Positions 43,611 to 55,201 of a stretch of DNA of 64,000 nt are shown here, one piece after another. Location of the stretch: NCBI GenBank assembly GCA_951640195.1, contig OX621164.1, positions 2,151,098 through 2,215,097 of the forward strand. The letters run 5' to 3'. The notes below the pieces were generated by a model. The model saw nothing but the letters and a program-made list of their open reading frames with translations, did not search any database and had not been told where the DNA came from. Position numbers and translations under genes: made by a program. How positions within the stretch are numbered: position 1 is the first letter of the stretch; every line of letters starts with the position of its first letter. Source of the DNA: Porpolomopsis calyptriformis. Its lineage: Eukaryota > Basidiomycota > Agaricomycetes > Agaricales > Hygrophoraceae.

Positions 43611-44579
43611 CTACACGAATTTCTTCATAAAATGGTTCCAGATCAAAGAGAGGACCCAAGATCTAGGTAGCCACTTCAATACGAAGAACAGTGCCGTTTC
43701 ACCACCAATTGACATATAAGTGGGAGGCGTCGTTCCGAGTGCCTTCGCGACGACTTTCTTCGCAAACACCTCTGTAGGCATAGACTTCTCGGACTGGCTC
43801 ACGTTCATACGTTTGAAGATACTTTCCGCGTAAGCAGAATAAAGCGTGTCGGAGGGAAGGCGGAACCTGGACGCCTGGTTCTTCGCAATGTTGGATGTCA
43901 CCGCACCGGGTGCGACGAGCATGACGTCGATGTTGAACGGCTTGCATTCCATAGCGAGGACTTCGCTCAAAGAATGGAATGCCGCTTTAGAAGCGCAATA
44001 CAGCCCGTTCCATGGAGTCGGACTGCGATGGAAATGTCAATGACAGTATGGTGGAGCAGGTGAACTGACATTTCGCCCACGATGGAGCCAATGTTCACGA
44101 TCAGCCCTCGTTTGCGTCTTGCCATGGAGGGGATGACAGCTTTGGCGATACGTAAAAGCGAGTAAGTGTTTGTATCAAACGTTCGCTGGACTTGGTCCAT
44201 TGACAAGTCGATGAGAGGACCTAAGGTATCGGTCAGCCAATGCGGACGTCTGTTGTCAGTCGGCGCACTGATGGCAAGAATGCCAGCATTATTGACAACT
44301 ACATCAATCCTGCCTTCGATTTCCAAGATGTCCCGAACGACCCTCTGAACGTCGTCATCAGTAGTGACATCCAACGCCATTCGTTCGATGTTGGGACTCG
44401 AAAACCCGTCCATGGACTCTATGTTGCGAGAAGTGGCGTAGACTTTGCAGGACTGTTTCGCGAATTCCTCGCATCTGTTTCCGACATGAATTACAAGAAC
44501 AAGGACAACAAGAAATCGTTTACAGCGCAAACCCGATCCCACCTTTCGAGCAACCGGTGACAAGAACGATTTTGGCCAT
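43611..44579 (-). CDS. AYR1: Short-chain dehydrogenase, 1-acyl-DHAP reductase (Ayr1)-like
   Basis: An NADPH-linked oxidoreductase of lipid droplets and ER; yeast Ayr1 reduces 1-acyl-dihydroxyacetone phosphate in phosphatidate synthesis. The start at 44579 gives MAKIVLVTGCSKGGIGFAL with the cofactor motif TGxxxGxG. After an intron come CEEFAKQSCKVYATSR, LDVTTDDDVQRVV, VNNAGI and NIGSIVGE. The active-site YCASKAAF (YxxxK) appears after the intron near 44068-44020. The C-terminus ETALFFVLKWLPRSWVLSLIWNHF is hydrophobic and could anchor it to a lipid droplet or membrane. The exact substrate is inferred from family resemblance. Divergent from the PLC-like gene by 164 bp. Confidence 0.85.
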
Positions 44580-44743
44580 GAATACACACAAATGACAAAT
44601 CGGGGCGATCCGCACTCGACGGACAGTGCCTTTATGTTCCAAGATCAAACAAAGTCACCGCCATTGGTGATGGTCTGACATAGCCCCTCGCGGCTATTTT
44701 TGGACTTTCCTCGTATGTTTTTCGCTTCGTACTATTCCCTCTC

Positions 44744-46306
44744 ATGTTCTCGCTGTTATCTATGAAATCTCTCACACAGGCGCTACTCTTCTTCATGCTT
44801 TCTTCACCCTCACAAGCAGTCTTGCTCAAACGACAGGCCACGGTTTGCAACGGTCACGCCGAGGTGAGAATAATTATCGAGTTTCTTCCTTCATTTGTAA
44901 CAACCATTGGCGGCAGCTTTGCAGCCGGGGTTATGGTAATGTTACTTTCGTGGGCGCTCATGATTCATTTGCTGTTGGGACCAATAACCGTGAGCTCCCT
45001 GATTTGGTTTAACCTCAAGTATTTAACGCGTTCCGCCAGTCGCCGCGAACCAAGACTATGATGGTAAGCAAATCTCCGCTCATCCCTCCAGCCCTGGCTC
45101 AACTTGGACTTCAGTCACCCAGCAGCTGAATGACGGAATCCGCATGTTGCAAATGCAAGCACACAACAACAACGGTGCCATTCAGCTTTGCCATACAAGC
45201 TGTGTAGGCGACAACACATACTCTTCCTCACCCACAATCCTTCAGCTTATCACTACCACAGATCCTTTACAACGGCGGTACTCTGTCAGATTACCTCACA
45301 AAAGGTAGGCATTCACGAGAATACATCCTTCGCCCCTCCCTGACTGTTTTGATCTCAGTTAAAGCATGGATGGCGTCAAATCCTAATGACGGTATATCCC
45401 TCTCGCTGAGCGCTATGAATTACTAATTCGGCGATCACAGTTGTATCGCTACTTATCGTGAATTCGGATCATTTTGCACCGTCCGATTTCGACGCGGTTT
45501 TCAAAAAGGTTGGTCTCGACACTCTATCATACGCTCCGCCCTCTTCGTCCCTTCCCGCCACCGGATGGCCCACGTTGGGTTCAATGATCAGTGCCAACAC
45601 ACGTCTAGTCACATTCCTCGATTCTGGTGCAAATTTGGGTCCAGTCCCCTATCTCATCGACGGTACGGGAGAAAGTATCAGTCACCATAGTCGCTAATGT
45701 CTTTCGTAGAATTTACCAACATCTGGGAAACGGCGTTTGACGTGACTGATACCACTTTTGACTGCATCGTGAACAGATCGCATGGGACACCCGCCACTCA
45801 GATGTACCTCATCAACCACTTTCTCGATCAGATCGTCCTGGGACAACCCGCACCAGATCCAGCTCAGGCCGACGTGACCAACTCTGGCAGGTTGTTGAAT
45901 TCGGATTCTTCCAAGATTTTTTTTCTCATTGATTTATTTACAGCGGACCTGGGTCACTGGGGGCGCAGGTCGCCACCTGTATTGCCGATTACGGTGTCCC
46001 CCCGAATTTCATGCTCGTGGATGTAAGCACCATTTTAACATGTTTCCACACGTACTTACTGGCCTCTTGCAGTTCTACGAGTTCGGGGGCGGTTCAGTCT
46101 TTCAAATTGCCGCCAACCTGAACGGCGTGACTTATGCCCCCACCTCACCCATCGCTACGCCGTTAGCGACCGGGACTGACGCGAACGCATTTCCATCCAC
46201 AACTAGCGTCCCCTTCGCTGCGGCTTCTACCATATCACCTTCGCGCTGGCTGGCCACGCTATCGATAATCGCAGGTGTAGTTCTACTCGGTGCGAATAGT
46301 ATCTAA
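44744..46306 (+). CDS. PLC-like phosphodiesterase, secreted and probably GPI-anchored
   Basis: Signal peptide at the N-terminus (MKSLTQALLFFMLSSPSQAV from the second Met, 44762; the first Met at 44744 is also possible). The TIM-barrel PI-PLC X-type domain is recognised by VTFVGAHDSFAVGTN (His and Asp), LNDGIRMLQMQAHNNNGAIQLCHTSC, SNPNDVVSLLIVNSD and YLINHFLDQ. The C-terminus is Ser/Thr-rich and ends with a hydrophobic tail (WLATLSIIAGVVLLGANS), as for a GPI signal. Fungal members lack the calcium-binding and regulatory parts of eukaryotic PLC, and their substrates are unsettled. About seven introns; the joins were made by frame. Confidence 0.82.
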
Positions 46307-46373
46307 GGATGGAGGACGGTATCTAGATGGAACCGACTAATGTATATATTTACCATAATGCTTCAATGGACAG

Positions 46374-47398
46374 TCATCGCTTCCGCTCTAATCGCCACTT
46401 GTAAACCCTTGGTTTATACATTGCATTGTCCGCTTTCTTCTTCCTCTGCTTCTTGGGGTGTACATCGTCGTCGCTCTCGGACTGACCACCTTCGTCACCC
46501 TCGATTTTTTCTACGCCCCGCAACTTGACGCGACGGCCGCGGCCCATCAAAAGTCTCTGCATCTCGATTTCTCGAATGGCGTACCGTAGTTGTTTGTCTC
46601 TCTCTAGCCGCGCGGAGAGCTCTTTTAATAAATTTTGCTAGAAGGGGTGATGAGCGGATAGAAAGCGCGGTGGGATTGCGACTCACTGTGCTGGGCTCCC
46701 TCGTCTCCTCCTGATCGGCTTCTGATGTAATTAATTTTGCAGTCTTTTTTTTCTTTTGTACTTTCCACCCCAAATCCACGTCTGTCTGCTGATTTTCTTG
46801 GGTGTGGTCGGCTGAATAGCCATCTGCAAATTGCTGTGGATTTGGTACCTCGTTCTCGACGAAAACGATGTGCTTGGGTGGTTTCCGACCTTTTCCGGCC
46901 TGTATGACGCCGGCATCTTTCAGGATCCGCAAGTCATCTTCGCTGACCAAATCAGCTAGCATGGGCAGTCTGTTTTTCAACATGTCGATTTTCTGCGCGG
47001 GCAAGAACTGAGTCCGTGCGGGTGCAAAACACGACAAGAGTACCTTTAGCCCGACGGATCTCATTGTGCGGACATAGTTTTCGTCCTGTGTTTTCAGGAC
47101 CTTTACGATGTCCGCGGGGAGGGCGGTGTTTCCCCGTTCCTTGACGTGCACGCCATCCTGGGTGGAGTGAGCAACAGGCTGAAGAGACAGCCACCGAACT
47201 TGCCTGCGTTCTCTCCCTTGTCATGGCGAAATAGAACTCATCCTTGTTCCTCTCCGCGGCCTTCTGCCGCAAACGGGTGAGCCTGTCCCGTTTGGAGTGG
47301 TAATCGCGTGCACGCTTCACATAGTCGGCGTGTTTCTCGAGGATACCGAGACGATTGCGATGAGCGAGCTGAGCACGCTCCTTGTGGATGAAAGCCAT
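46374..47398 (-). CDS. UTP11: U3 snoRNP / SSU processome protein Utp11
   Basis: A nucleolar factor required for 18S rRNA processing. The start [34 protein letters not shown] is the conserved basic N-terminal helix. Then come [56 protein letters not shown], an intron at about 47043-47000, [12 protein letters not shown], and HIVFVENE. The C-terminal part has [28 protein letters not shown] and a final KR-rich tail ([20 protein letters not shown]). The order and length (about 290 aa) agree with the family. It is divergent with the WRKY-GCM1-type gene (131 bp) and convergent with the PLC-like gene (67 bp). Confidence 0.92.
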
Positions 47399-47529
47399 TA
47401 TGTCACAGTCACGTTCGATTATTTGACCAGATCCGTCTCAAAACAAATTTTCATCCGAAAATTTAATTTTAAAAAAAAAAATATTAAATATCCTTTCCTC
47501 CTCCTCGTTCCTCTTCCTCGTCCTGCTCG

Positions 47530-48897
47530 ATGAGCTTCCAAAATTTCAGGCTCGGCGAGCTCTCAATGGGCCAACCTTTACCTCCCCATCTCATCCACCA
47601 GCAGGTTCCTGCCCAATCATCACCCAACAATAGCACCCAAAACCACGATTCTGCCCAACAATTTCCTGGGCAACTTCAAAACAACAACAATTCGCTCAAT
47701 ACACAAGCCCATCTCTCTTCCTCTTCAACTTCCACCTCAAAATCCCCTTATGGCTCAGGCGACACCGACGACGGCTACACACTCGTCTTTCCCACTCTCG
47801 CCGCCTTCCACGAATGGCGGATACGCGAGGAAGAGTCCAAGGTCGTCGAATTCGTAAAGGGCGACACACATGGCAGCAAAGCCATCCCGCCACGCTTCAG
47901 AGACCACACCAAGCTCGTCTGCGCACGCCATTCCAGAAGCGGTCGGAAGAAATACATCAAGAAACATCCAGAGAGGATCCGCAAGGTTCCCAGTCGTAAG
48001 GTGCGTGAGTGTGCTCCCTTCGCTCATCCCCTTCCCTTCTCTGGATGAGATTCAATTCCTAAATTGTCGATAAGGCAGCTCGAAGGACAAGGCTGCACGG
48101 CATCCATCAGCTACAAGACCTATTTCGACACAGAGGAAGTCCGCGCATGCTGTCTGTCCTCTCCCTCTTTCCCTGCCTTTTGCCACTGAACCCATCTCCT
48201 AGATGTCTCGCAACACACCCATGAGATCGGTCTTGCCAATCTTCCCTTCACCCGCCGCGGCCGCAAAGCCGCCCTCCAGCAGGAGAAGGATCGGACAAAG
48301 AGAATGCAAAAATCGGTGGACGACACTGGCCATGTCCGGGGCTCAACCACCCCTTCGCCTTCCGGCGCCAGCTCCAACACAATCACGACTTCCGCACCAA
48401 TGCACACCCAGGACCCGCAATACTCATCCACCGTCTCTATGCTCGCCCCTCTCCCTGATCCTTACTCCCACAATCAACCTCCCCCCAACCCATACACCTC
48501 CCAGGCCTTCCAGCCTCCCGCCTACCCCGCACACCCACACCCACATCCACACCCACACCCACACCCCCACCCTGCCGACCGTCCTAACAGTAACCTTGCT
48601 ATCGCACATGATCGCTGGGAACGCATGGCCGTGTTATTCCACTCCATTCGCGACCATGCACGCGGATTTGAGTATCCCGGTCCCAGCGTCGCCGCCTTGG
48701 AGAGTGTCCTCATTCGACTATATCTGGAAAGTCCGGTTGGCGTCAGCGCCCCACCACTGCCTTATGCAAGTGTGATGAACACCGGCATGCTGCAGAACGG
48801 GGGCATCGGTCAGGTTACAGATGGTCAGGGCAACCAGAACAATGTTCAGGTCGGGGCCACTGGGAATGGAATGAACGGGGTGGAAGAAGGTTCGTGA
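47530..48897 (+). CDS. WRKY-GCM1-type zinc-finger DNA-binding protein with a His-Pro repeat
   Basis: Starts MSFQNFRLGELSMGQPL with a Gln/Asn/Ser-rich head. The central domain, TLAAFHEWRIREEESKVVEFV, LVCARHSRSGRKKYIKKHPERIRKVPSRK, then GCTASISYKTYFDTEEVRACY and THEIGLANLPFTRRGRK, fits the WRKY-GCM1 / FAR1-like finger: Cys ... Cys ... Cys and a His-x-His (HTH). It was joined across introns at 48001-48077 and 48151-48202. The tail holds eight His-Pro dipeptides, an alpha-helical DRWERMAVLFHSIRDHARGF and Gly/Asn-rich ends. Related fingers occur in fungal regulators and in Mutator-like transposases; no transposase domain is present here, so a regulator is the better reading. Target genes are unknown. 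Confidence 0.7.
48533..48574 (+). repeat. CCACAC-type microsatellite coding a (His-Pro) run
   Basis: A near-perfect 6-bp repeat (CCCACA, with CAT and CCC variants) in the WRKY-GCM1-type gene encodes eight consecutive His-Pro dipeptides. Confidence 0.85.
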
Positions 48898-49205
48898 ATT
48901 GATAATAAATAATTCTTGAACAAGCCGGATTTTTTTGAACGTTTTTCACAAGTTGTCCAGGTTGCTCGTCCTTGCTAAATGTCTTACGGTATACTGCGGA
49001 TATATTCTTAGTTGTGAGTGTACGTCTCGAAGTTGTTCTACTCTATTTTTCGTGTATTCGTCCGGTAATTCATGTTGGTCCACTCAATTTATTTATTATG
49101 AGTATCTGTACACGCAGGGGAAAATCAAAAACAACGCTTTCAAAGACATCATCTGGTCCCAATCCTTGTGTTAAATAAGATTTTCTCGAATTCAATCAAG
49201 TTACC
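48898..49205. other. Convergent intergenic region
   Basis: A 308-bp A/T-rich gap between the stops of the WRKY-GCM1-type gene and the VHS-GAT gene; it probably holds both 3' UTRs. The small open frames at 48935-49178 have no coding features. Confidence 0.5.
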
Positions 49206-51040
49206 TCAGGAAGTTGGATCCGCGAATGGGTCATCCTCAACCTCCACGAGACTCTCCTCTCCATGGCGATCTTCGCCACCAGACTCACTGGCAAGGCTCC
49301 TCCCAGACTTGGGACGTGTCTCGTCATCCGACGATTCATAGTCACTGAAATCGGACAAAGAGCCCCGGCGTTTCCAAGCATCCGCTTCATCATCGCGTGA
49401 ACTGGGACCGGGCGCCGAAGGACGGAGAGGTGGGGGTAAGTTCCTGGGGGGGGGGGAGAATTTAACCAACATGGCAGACACAGTAGAAAATCGTTGGACG
49501 CACATCTTTTCATTTCCCAATGATCCAAAACTCAAATCCTGCAAGTCAGGATGTACATATCCCCTGACTTGGGCCCTATCCCCTTTCGCCCGCTCCACCG
49601 CCGCTCTCTGCTTCTCTTGGAGCTTGGTCACCTCTCTCTCGGGCTCGCCGCGAGTCGTGCTATCTTCCGCCGGAGCGGGCTTGGGTGATGATAGGTCATC
49701 GTACATTGCCAAGGCCGAGATGATTCGGTCATTTGTTTCGATAAGAGTGCCGATCAATTCCTCGTTTTCAACGAGCTAATGAACGGTAAAAAACAATGTG
49801 TAAATAAATTTGACGGCCTCAATAGTGCAGACAGGAAGTACTCACTTGAATATATTTAACAATATACTTCCGCGCCTGTTTAGCAGTCGCGAGGCATTCC
49901 TGAACGCGCTCGTTCCGTTGAAGATTGTCATTATCTTTGTTGACCAGCTGGAACGGTTGACAAGATGAGCTCGCCTCAGACTGCCAAGGTGGTCCCTCTT
50001 ACTACAATAGCGTTGACGAGATTGCTGGAGGCTTGTGATGCACTGGCTATAGAGTTTAAAACTCGTGGCTTTTCCTATACCCAATGAATGAGTAAGGCTC
50101 AAAAAAAAAAAACATTCTTACCTTCTCAAAATCGAAAGGAGCCCTGTGGGGATTGGCTGCCGTTTCCTTCTTTCTTTTAGCCTCCTCTCGTTTCGCGCTC
50201 TTTTTTTCCCGCTTGGCCTTCTTCGCCTCCTCTCTTTCCGACTTCCTCTTTGCACCATCGGAATGGTCGAGAAAAACGAGAGTGTCCAATGTCTTCGTGT
50301 CTGGGCCGAGTTCTACTAGGCGGCACTGATGGAATAGTCCCGCAACGAGGGTCATGGAGGGGTCCGTCTTGAATTGATTGTGCCAGGATGCCAGAACTGA
50401 AAGAAGCTTTCTTTTCACCTTGGGATCCGTCAAAGGATCGCTGCAGAGGTTCTTGAGCGCATCCGTCAGCTGACCATCGGCGAAAGTCGCTGGGGAGGAA
50501 CACTTTCAGTCATGTCACATGAACCTACAGTAGGGGGAAAAAAAAGCGTACTCTGAAATTCGTGACCACAGTTCTCCGCAAGAGCCTTCAATATCTGCGA
50601 TTAAATCAGGATGCGGGAGGGATAATGGCTGTAGGAATGAGACAGACAACGAGGGCTCGATATTGCTGATGAGGATCTCCATGCTTGATTTTCTTGCGAA
50701 GCGCGCGAGAGGCTTCGGTGGGTCTGTGAAAACGAAGGGTTCCCTATTCCCACCAATCATCGGAGAAGGATGGCTCGTACCCTGACGCTTGCAGATTAAT
50801 AGAATTGGCTAATTCAGGAATTCTGACTTGGGGTTTGTGATAAATATCTGTGGGCGTGTCAAGAGAGAACTAACCCGTCGTATGCTTCGTTTTCATAATC
50901 CCTCGATGTGAGAATGTCGACCAAAGTGGTAATGGAGGACTTGAGAAGGAGGTTGGTTAGGATATTGATAGTATAGAATGAACACGTACATGAGGTTTTT
51001 CGCGACCGAAAGCTGCTTTTGCAAAGCTGATCGCAGACAT
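49206..51040 (-). CDS. LSB5: VHS-GAT domain protein, LSB5-like
   Basis: An adaptor that links endosomal sorting or endocytosis to actin; yeast Lsb5 binds Las17 and Arf3. The start at 51040 gives MSAISFAKAAFGREKPH, which joins across an intron to SSITTLVDILTSRDYENEAYDG. The VHS domain continues IPELANSINLQASG, TEASRALRKKIKHGDPHQQYRALV, ILKALAENCGHEFQ, TFADGQLTDALKNLCSDPLTDP and VLASWHNQFKTDPSM. A charged linker (KAKREKKSAKREEAK) precedes the GAT domain (RVQECLATAKQARKYIVKYIQ, then ENEELIGTLIETNDRIISALAMYDDL). The tail is acidic/Ser-rich (FSDYESSDDETRP, DDPFADPTS). About eight short introns were joined by frame. Confidence 0.85.
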
Positions 51041-51195
51041 CGCCAATATTCAAGACAAGGAATAGACGGACCGATTGATGAGATGATGCGTGGGATATAA
51101 TTTCCTATTATGAACGTGATGTCACCAGATCTGTTTGATTCTAAGCCGTTTGCCAAACAACGACTGGTTTCCATTTTCACTATAAATTCGCCCAC

Positions 51196-52828
51196 TCACA
51201 AATTTGGAACCCACTGTACTACATTTCTTCCCAGTCCTCCAACCCAGAATGGCCGCAGAGTTTCAGGGAGGTTCAACCCAACTATCTTTCCTTCGGGATC
51301 GAACCGAACGCCGTTTTCAACCAGAGCGATGATCAGTCGTGGAATTGCGGCAGCCGTCCCATTCAGTGTGTGTGCAAAAGGGAGACTGGCGGAAGGGCGG
51401 GGTGGAGATGAAGGGGAGGGAAGGTCCGCCTGGAATGGACGATACCGGATATGCAGTCGGCGTGCTTGATAGTCGGTACAGTTTGATAATGAAGATACCT
51501 CGCCCCAACTCCCGCGCCCGGGCATCCAAGCTTCGATGTCGTACTTTCGATACGCGCTTGCGCCTAATTCTTCCGTTGGCATATCGAGAAGTCTGGTTGA
51601 AAGGCGATAATGTGTCATCACAAGCGGAAGAATAACTTTCGAAGCTTACTTAAAAGGGAGTCCCAATCCCTCAAGTATCTCTACTTGTATCTTCTTCAAG
51701 GTTTCCATCATTTCGTCGCTTGCTTCTTTTGTAGTCACAGCGAATAACTCCAACTTGGTAAATTGATGCACTCTATACAAACCACGCGTGTCTTGGCCAC
51801 GCGATCCCGCTTCCGCGCGGAATGCTTTGCCGAGACCAACGAGCTTGATCGGCAAAGACGCAGCGGGGTAAATTTTGTTGGCAAACATCCCTGCAAGCGG
51901 GATTTCGGCGGTGCCAGCAAGGACCAGATCAGGAGACGACTGCGTTGGACCATTGGAGTTCGTGACGCTGTACATCTGGGACGGTGGTAAATCAGATTGA
52001 TCGCGAGGCTGGAATCCACATCTGCTCGCGATGTCTGAGCGAATGACATCAGGAGTGGTAACTGGGGTAAATCCATTCTTGATGGCGATGGAAAGCGCAT
52101 AGTTGATCAGGGCTATTTCGAGCAGGGCAGCCTCGTTCATGAGGTAGTACCACGATGAACCGGTCACTATTGACCCGGCATCGAAATCAAAAAGACCCAG
52201 TTCGCGGCCTATGTCGACATGATCTCGTGTGGGAGAGGCTGACAGTGGTGCTGGACCATGCGTTGAGAGGGTAACAGCGGCCGAAGCGGGTCCAACGGGG
52301 GTATCCGGGTGGGTATCGTTCGGTATTGCCAATGCAATTGAATACAGCTGTTCCTCGAGTTTAGCTATCTGCGTCTCACGATCTATCAACTCTTGTTTGA
52401 GATTTTTGGCGTCTGCGAGAGCATCCTGGAGGAATTTCGTGTCCTTTTCATGGCTGCTCTTACGTATGCGGTCTCCAATAATAGAGCGGGTATTCCGCCT
52501 CTCGTTCAGTGTACTAGAGAGCTGTTTGAACTCCTCATAGAGACGAGAGAGAGATTGAACGGCCCCAGCGGGTAGGGGGGCTTTTCGGTTGAAAACGTTA
52601 TGCGATTTGTATACTGTTTGATCCACGATGGTGCGGTAGTCCAACCGTGGTTTGGGTAGGCCGCTGGTACCATAATCATGCTTGGAGTGGGAAGAATAGC
52701 GGTATTTCGAGGACCTTGAGCCTCAAAAAAATTTAAGTAAACCATTTTATCGTTTGTTTCCGTAACTCACCGAAGATGTGAGGGTGAACTGGAGCGAGCA
52801 ACAGTTTACTTTGGCGAGGAAAGGACAT
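51196..52828 (-). CDS. DIA4: Seryl-tRNA synthetase, mitochondrial type
   Basis: Charges mitochondrial tRNA-Ser. The first exon (from 52828, [19 protein letters not shown]) is basic and probably part of the presequence. An N-terminal coiled coil ([20 protein letters not shown] to [20 protein letters not shown]) binds the tRNA. Class II motifs are [23 protein letters not shown] (before motif 1), [15 protein letters not shown], motif 2 [32 protein letters not shown], and motif 3 [18 protein letters not shown]. It ends [10 protein letters not shown]. Introns at about 52790-52735 and 51655-51600. Start codons of this gene and divergent RFC4 are only 40 bp apart. Confidence 0.9.
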
Positions 52829-52841
52829 TGTCTTGTCACAT

Positions 52842-52858
52842 ACGCGTTACGTCACGTG
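52842..52858. promoter_or_regulatory. MluI box plus CACGTG in the SerRS / RFC4 promoter
   Basis: ACGCGTTACGTCACGTG: an MluI cell-cycle box (ACGCGT, 52842-52847), then TTACGTCA (52847-52854) overlapping CACGTG (52853-52858). It fills much of the 40-bp gap between the two start codons. In fungi ACGCGT is bound by MBF (Mbp1-Swi6), which drives S-phase genes such as replication factors. Confidence 0.6.
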
Positions 52859-52868
52859 TTCGATTAAC

Positions 52869-54213
52869 ATGGCCTCATCATCGAAGGGAAAGGCAAAGGG
52901 TGAAGATGTTCCATACGAACTCCCATGGTGACACCGTTTATATTAAAACCGTTCTTGGTCTTATGAATCTGCTTCAGGGTCGAGAAATACAGGCCGCGAG
53001 TCTTGGATGACGTGGTGGGAAACGTAGAGACCATCGAACGGCTCAAAGTGATTGCAAACAATGGGAACTGCCCGCATATCATAATATCAGTAAGGATGTC
53101 GTTGGTTACTCAAGTGCGTTTCTGACAGACATCGAATCAGGGAATGCCGGGGATCGGGAAAACGACGAGTATTCACTGCCTGGCGCATCAGTTGTTAGGA
53201 GACGCGTATAAGGAAGGCGTATTGGAGCTGAATGCGTCAGATGAGAGGTAAGCCTGATCCTCAGGTATGATCCATTGAATTAACGCCTTTGGCAGAGGGA
53301 TAGATGTTGTCAGAAATAAAATCAAGGCCTTTGCTCAAAAAAAAGTGACGCTGCCACCAGGGCGGCATAAGGTTGTCATCCTTGATGAAGCAGATAGGCA
53401 AGTGATATGTTTATGCGACAGAGCCATGTGCTCATCGAGTCGGATAGTATGACGGCCGGGGCTCAACAAGCACTGCGGCGGACTATGGAAATTTTTTCGA
53501 ATACTACGCGGTTTTGTCTGGCGTGCAACATGAGCAACAAAATCATCGAGCCGATACAGAGTCGGTGCGCGATTTTAAGGTACGCGAAATTGAGAGACGA
53601 GGAGATTTTGAAGAGGCTTTTGGAAATCTGTGAGATGGAGAAGGTGAATGAGTTCCTCCCTAACGCTTGCTGGAGACCGAGTTATTATAGGTGGCATATA
53701 ACGATGACGGCCTCACTGCGCTCATTTTCACCTCAGAAGGGGACATGAGACAGGCTATCAACAATCTCCAGTCGACTTGTTCTGGGTTCGGGTTCGTGTC
53801 GGGTGAGAATGTGTTCAAGGTTTGCGATCAACCGCACCCTATCGTCGTCAAGGCCATCCTCCAGGCATGTATGAACGGTAACATAGACGCGGCGATGGAG
53901 AGGTTGAACGAGCTCTGGGGGCAAGGGTACAGTGCTGTGGATATCGTGGTAACTATTTTCAGGGTGGTGAAAACGTTTGATGAGTGAGTCCGTGCCTCCT
54001 CGGGTGTTGTATGTTTACGAAGCCTGCCCGCAGAATACCGGAATACACGAAATTAGAATTTATCAAAGAGATCGGGTTCACGCATATGCGAGTGCTAGAG
54101 GGAGTGGGAACATTGATCCAGCTAGCTGGTCTGATGGGACGTTTATGCAAACTGGTTCGTATTCGCTGGTCTTGTGTTGAGTGTGCTGATGATCTCGACA
54201 GAACATGAATTAG
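52869..54213 (+). CDS. RFC4: Replication factor C subunit 4 (human RFC2 type)
   Basis: A clamp-loader AAA+ ATPase that loads PCNA at primer ends. Exon 1 ([20 protein letters not shown]) joins [22 protein letters not shown] (RFC box II). The Walker A is GMPGIGKTT, followed by [24 protein letters not shown], Walker B/DEAD box VVILDEAD, then [18 protein letters not shown], the arginine finger in [11 protein letters not shown], and sensor 2 region [13 protein letters not shown]. The end reads [31 protein letters not shown] joined to NMN and TAG at 54211-54213. Five to six introns. The next gene on the same strand begins 22 bp later. Confidence 0.94.
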
Positions 54214-54235
54214 TTAATTACATAATATTTTGATC

Positions 54236-55116
54236 ATGACCTCCTCTCGCTTAAAATCAATCAAACACATCATTGTGGTCTGTTCAGGCAAAGGCGGCGT
54301 CGGAAAATCGTCGATATCCGTTCAGCTGGCACTAAGCCTGTATGCCTCCTCTTCGACTACCCGCGTCGGCATCCTCGACGTCGATCTCACCGGCCCCTCT
54401 ATTCCGCGCATGTTGGGGGTTGATGGTCACGGGGTGCATCAGAGCAGCGACGGCTGGGTGCCTGTGTTTGCGGATGGGGCGGAGGCCAGGTTGGCTTGCA
54501 TGAGTGTCGGGTTTCTGTTGCGGAACAAGGGCGATTCGGTGGTGTGGAGAGGGCCGAAGAAGAACGGGATGATCAGACAGTTCTTGAGCGATGTGAGATG
54601 GGGTGAGCTTGATTATCTTGTGGTTGATACGCCTCCGGGTACGCTTCATTCTATCGAGGAGTATCTGTCCACGATGTTCACGATCTTCCAGGAACGTCGG
54701 ACGAACATTTGTCTCTACTCGAATATTTGAAGCCGGTTCACACACGCGTGTTTGGTGTGATTGTGACAACCCCACAGGCTGTGGCTCTCATGGATGCGAT
54801 GAAATGTCTTTCGTTTACACGCGCTGTGAATCTCCCTGTGCTGGGGCTGATTGAAAATATGAGTGGGTACATATGTCCGTGCTGTGCACAGGTTAGCAAT
54901 GTGTTTTCGACTGGTGGTGGAGAAGAGATGGCTAGACGGGAAGGGTTACTCTTACTCGGTTGTCTCCCAGTAGACACTGAGCTGGTGACACTGTTGGATG
55001 GATCTTCCGAAAGAGATGATGGATTTGGACTGTTAGTACGTTATCAAACGACGTCTTCCGCTAATCTGTTCAAAGTCGTCTTAGCTCGTTTATTAGGAGC
55101 AATAATAAATAACTAA
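54236..55116 (+). CDS. CFD1: Cytosolic Fe-S cluster assembly factor Cfd1 (NUBP2)
   Basis: A P-loop NTPase that forms the scaffold with Nbp35 for cytosolic and nuclear iron-sulfur clusters. Start [26 protein letters not shown]: the deviant Walker A GKGGVGKS. Then [17 protein letters not shown], the motif [21 protein letters not shown], and [12 protein letters not shown] joined over an intron (near 54640-54693) to [11 protein letters not shown]. The Fe-S ligating CPCC motif (CxxC) is in [25 protein letters not shown] follows near the end. All key residues are present. The tail ([11 protein letters not shown]) is ordinary. Confidence 0.93.
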
Positions 55117-55201
55117 ACGTGTAAGACATGTGTGAGACTAACTCAACCACGTTCTCCCCTTTTATCGTACCATAAAACAATTCCTTTCTTTACGACTCGC
55201 A

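Noticed and set aside
47530..48897. Mutator-like transposase remnant (because of the WRKY-GCM1/FAR1-type finger)
   Set aside because: There is no DDE transposase domain, terminal inverted repeat or target duplication; the gene has ordinary introns and a short divergent promoter.
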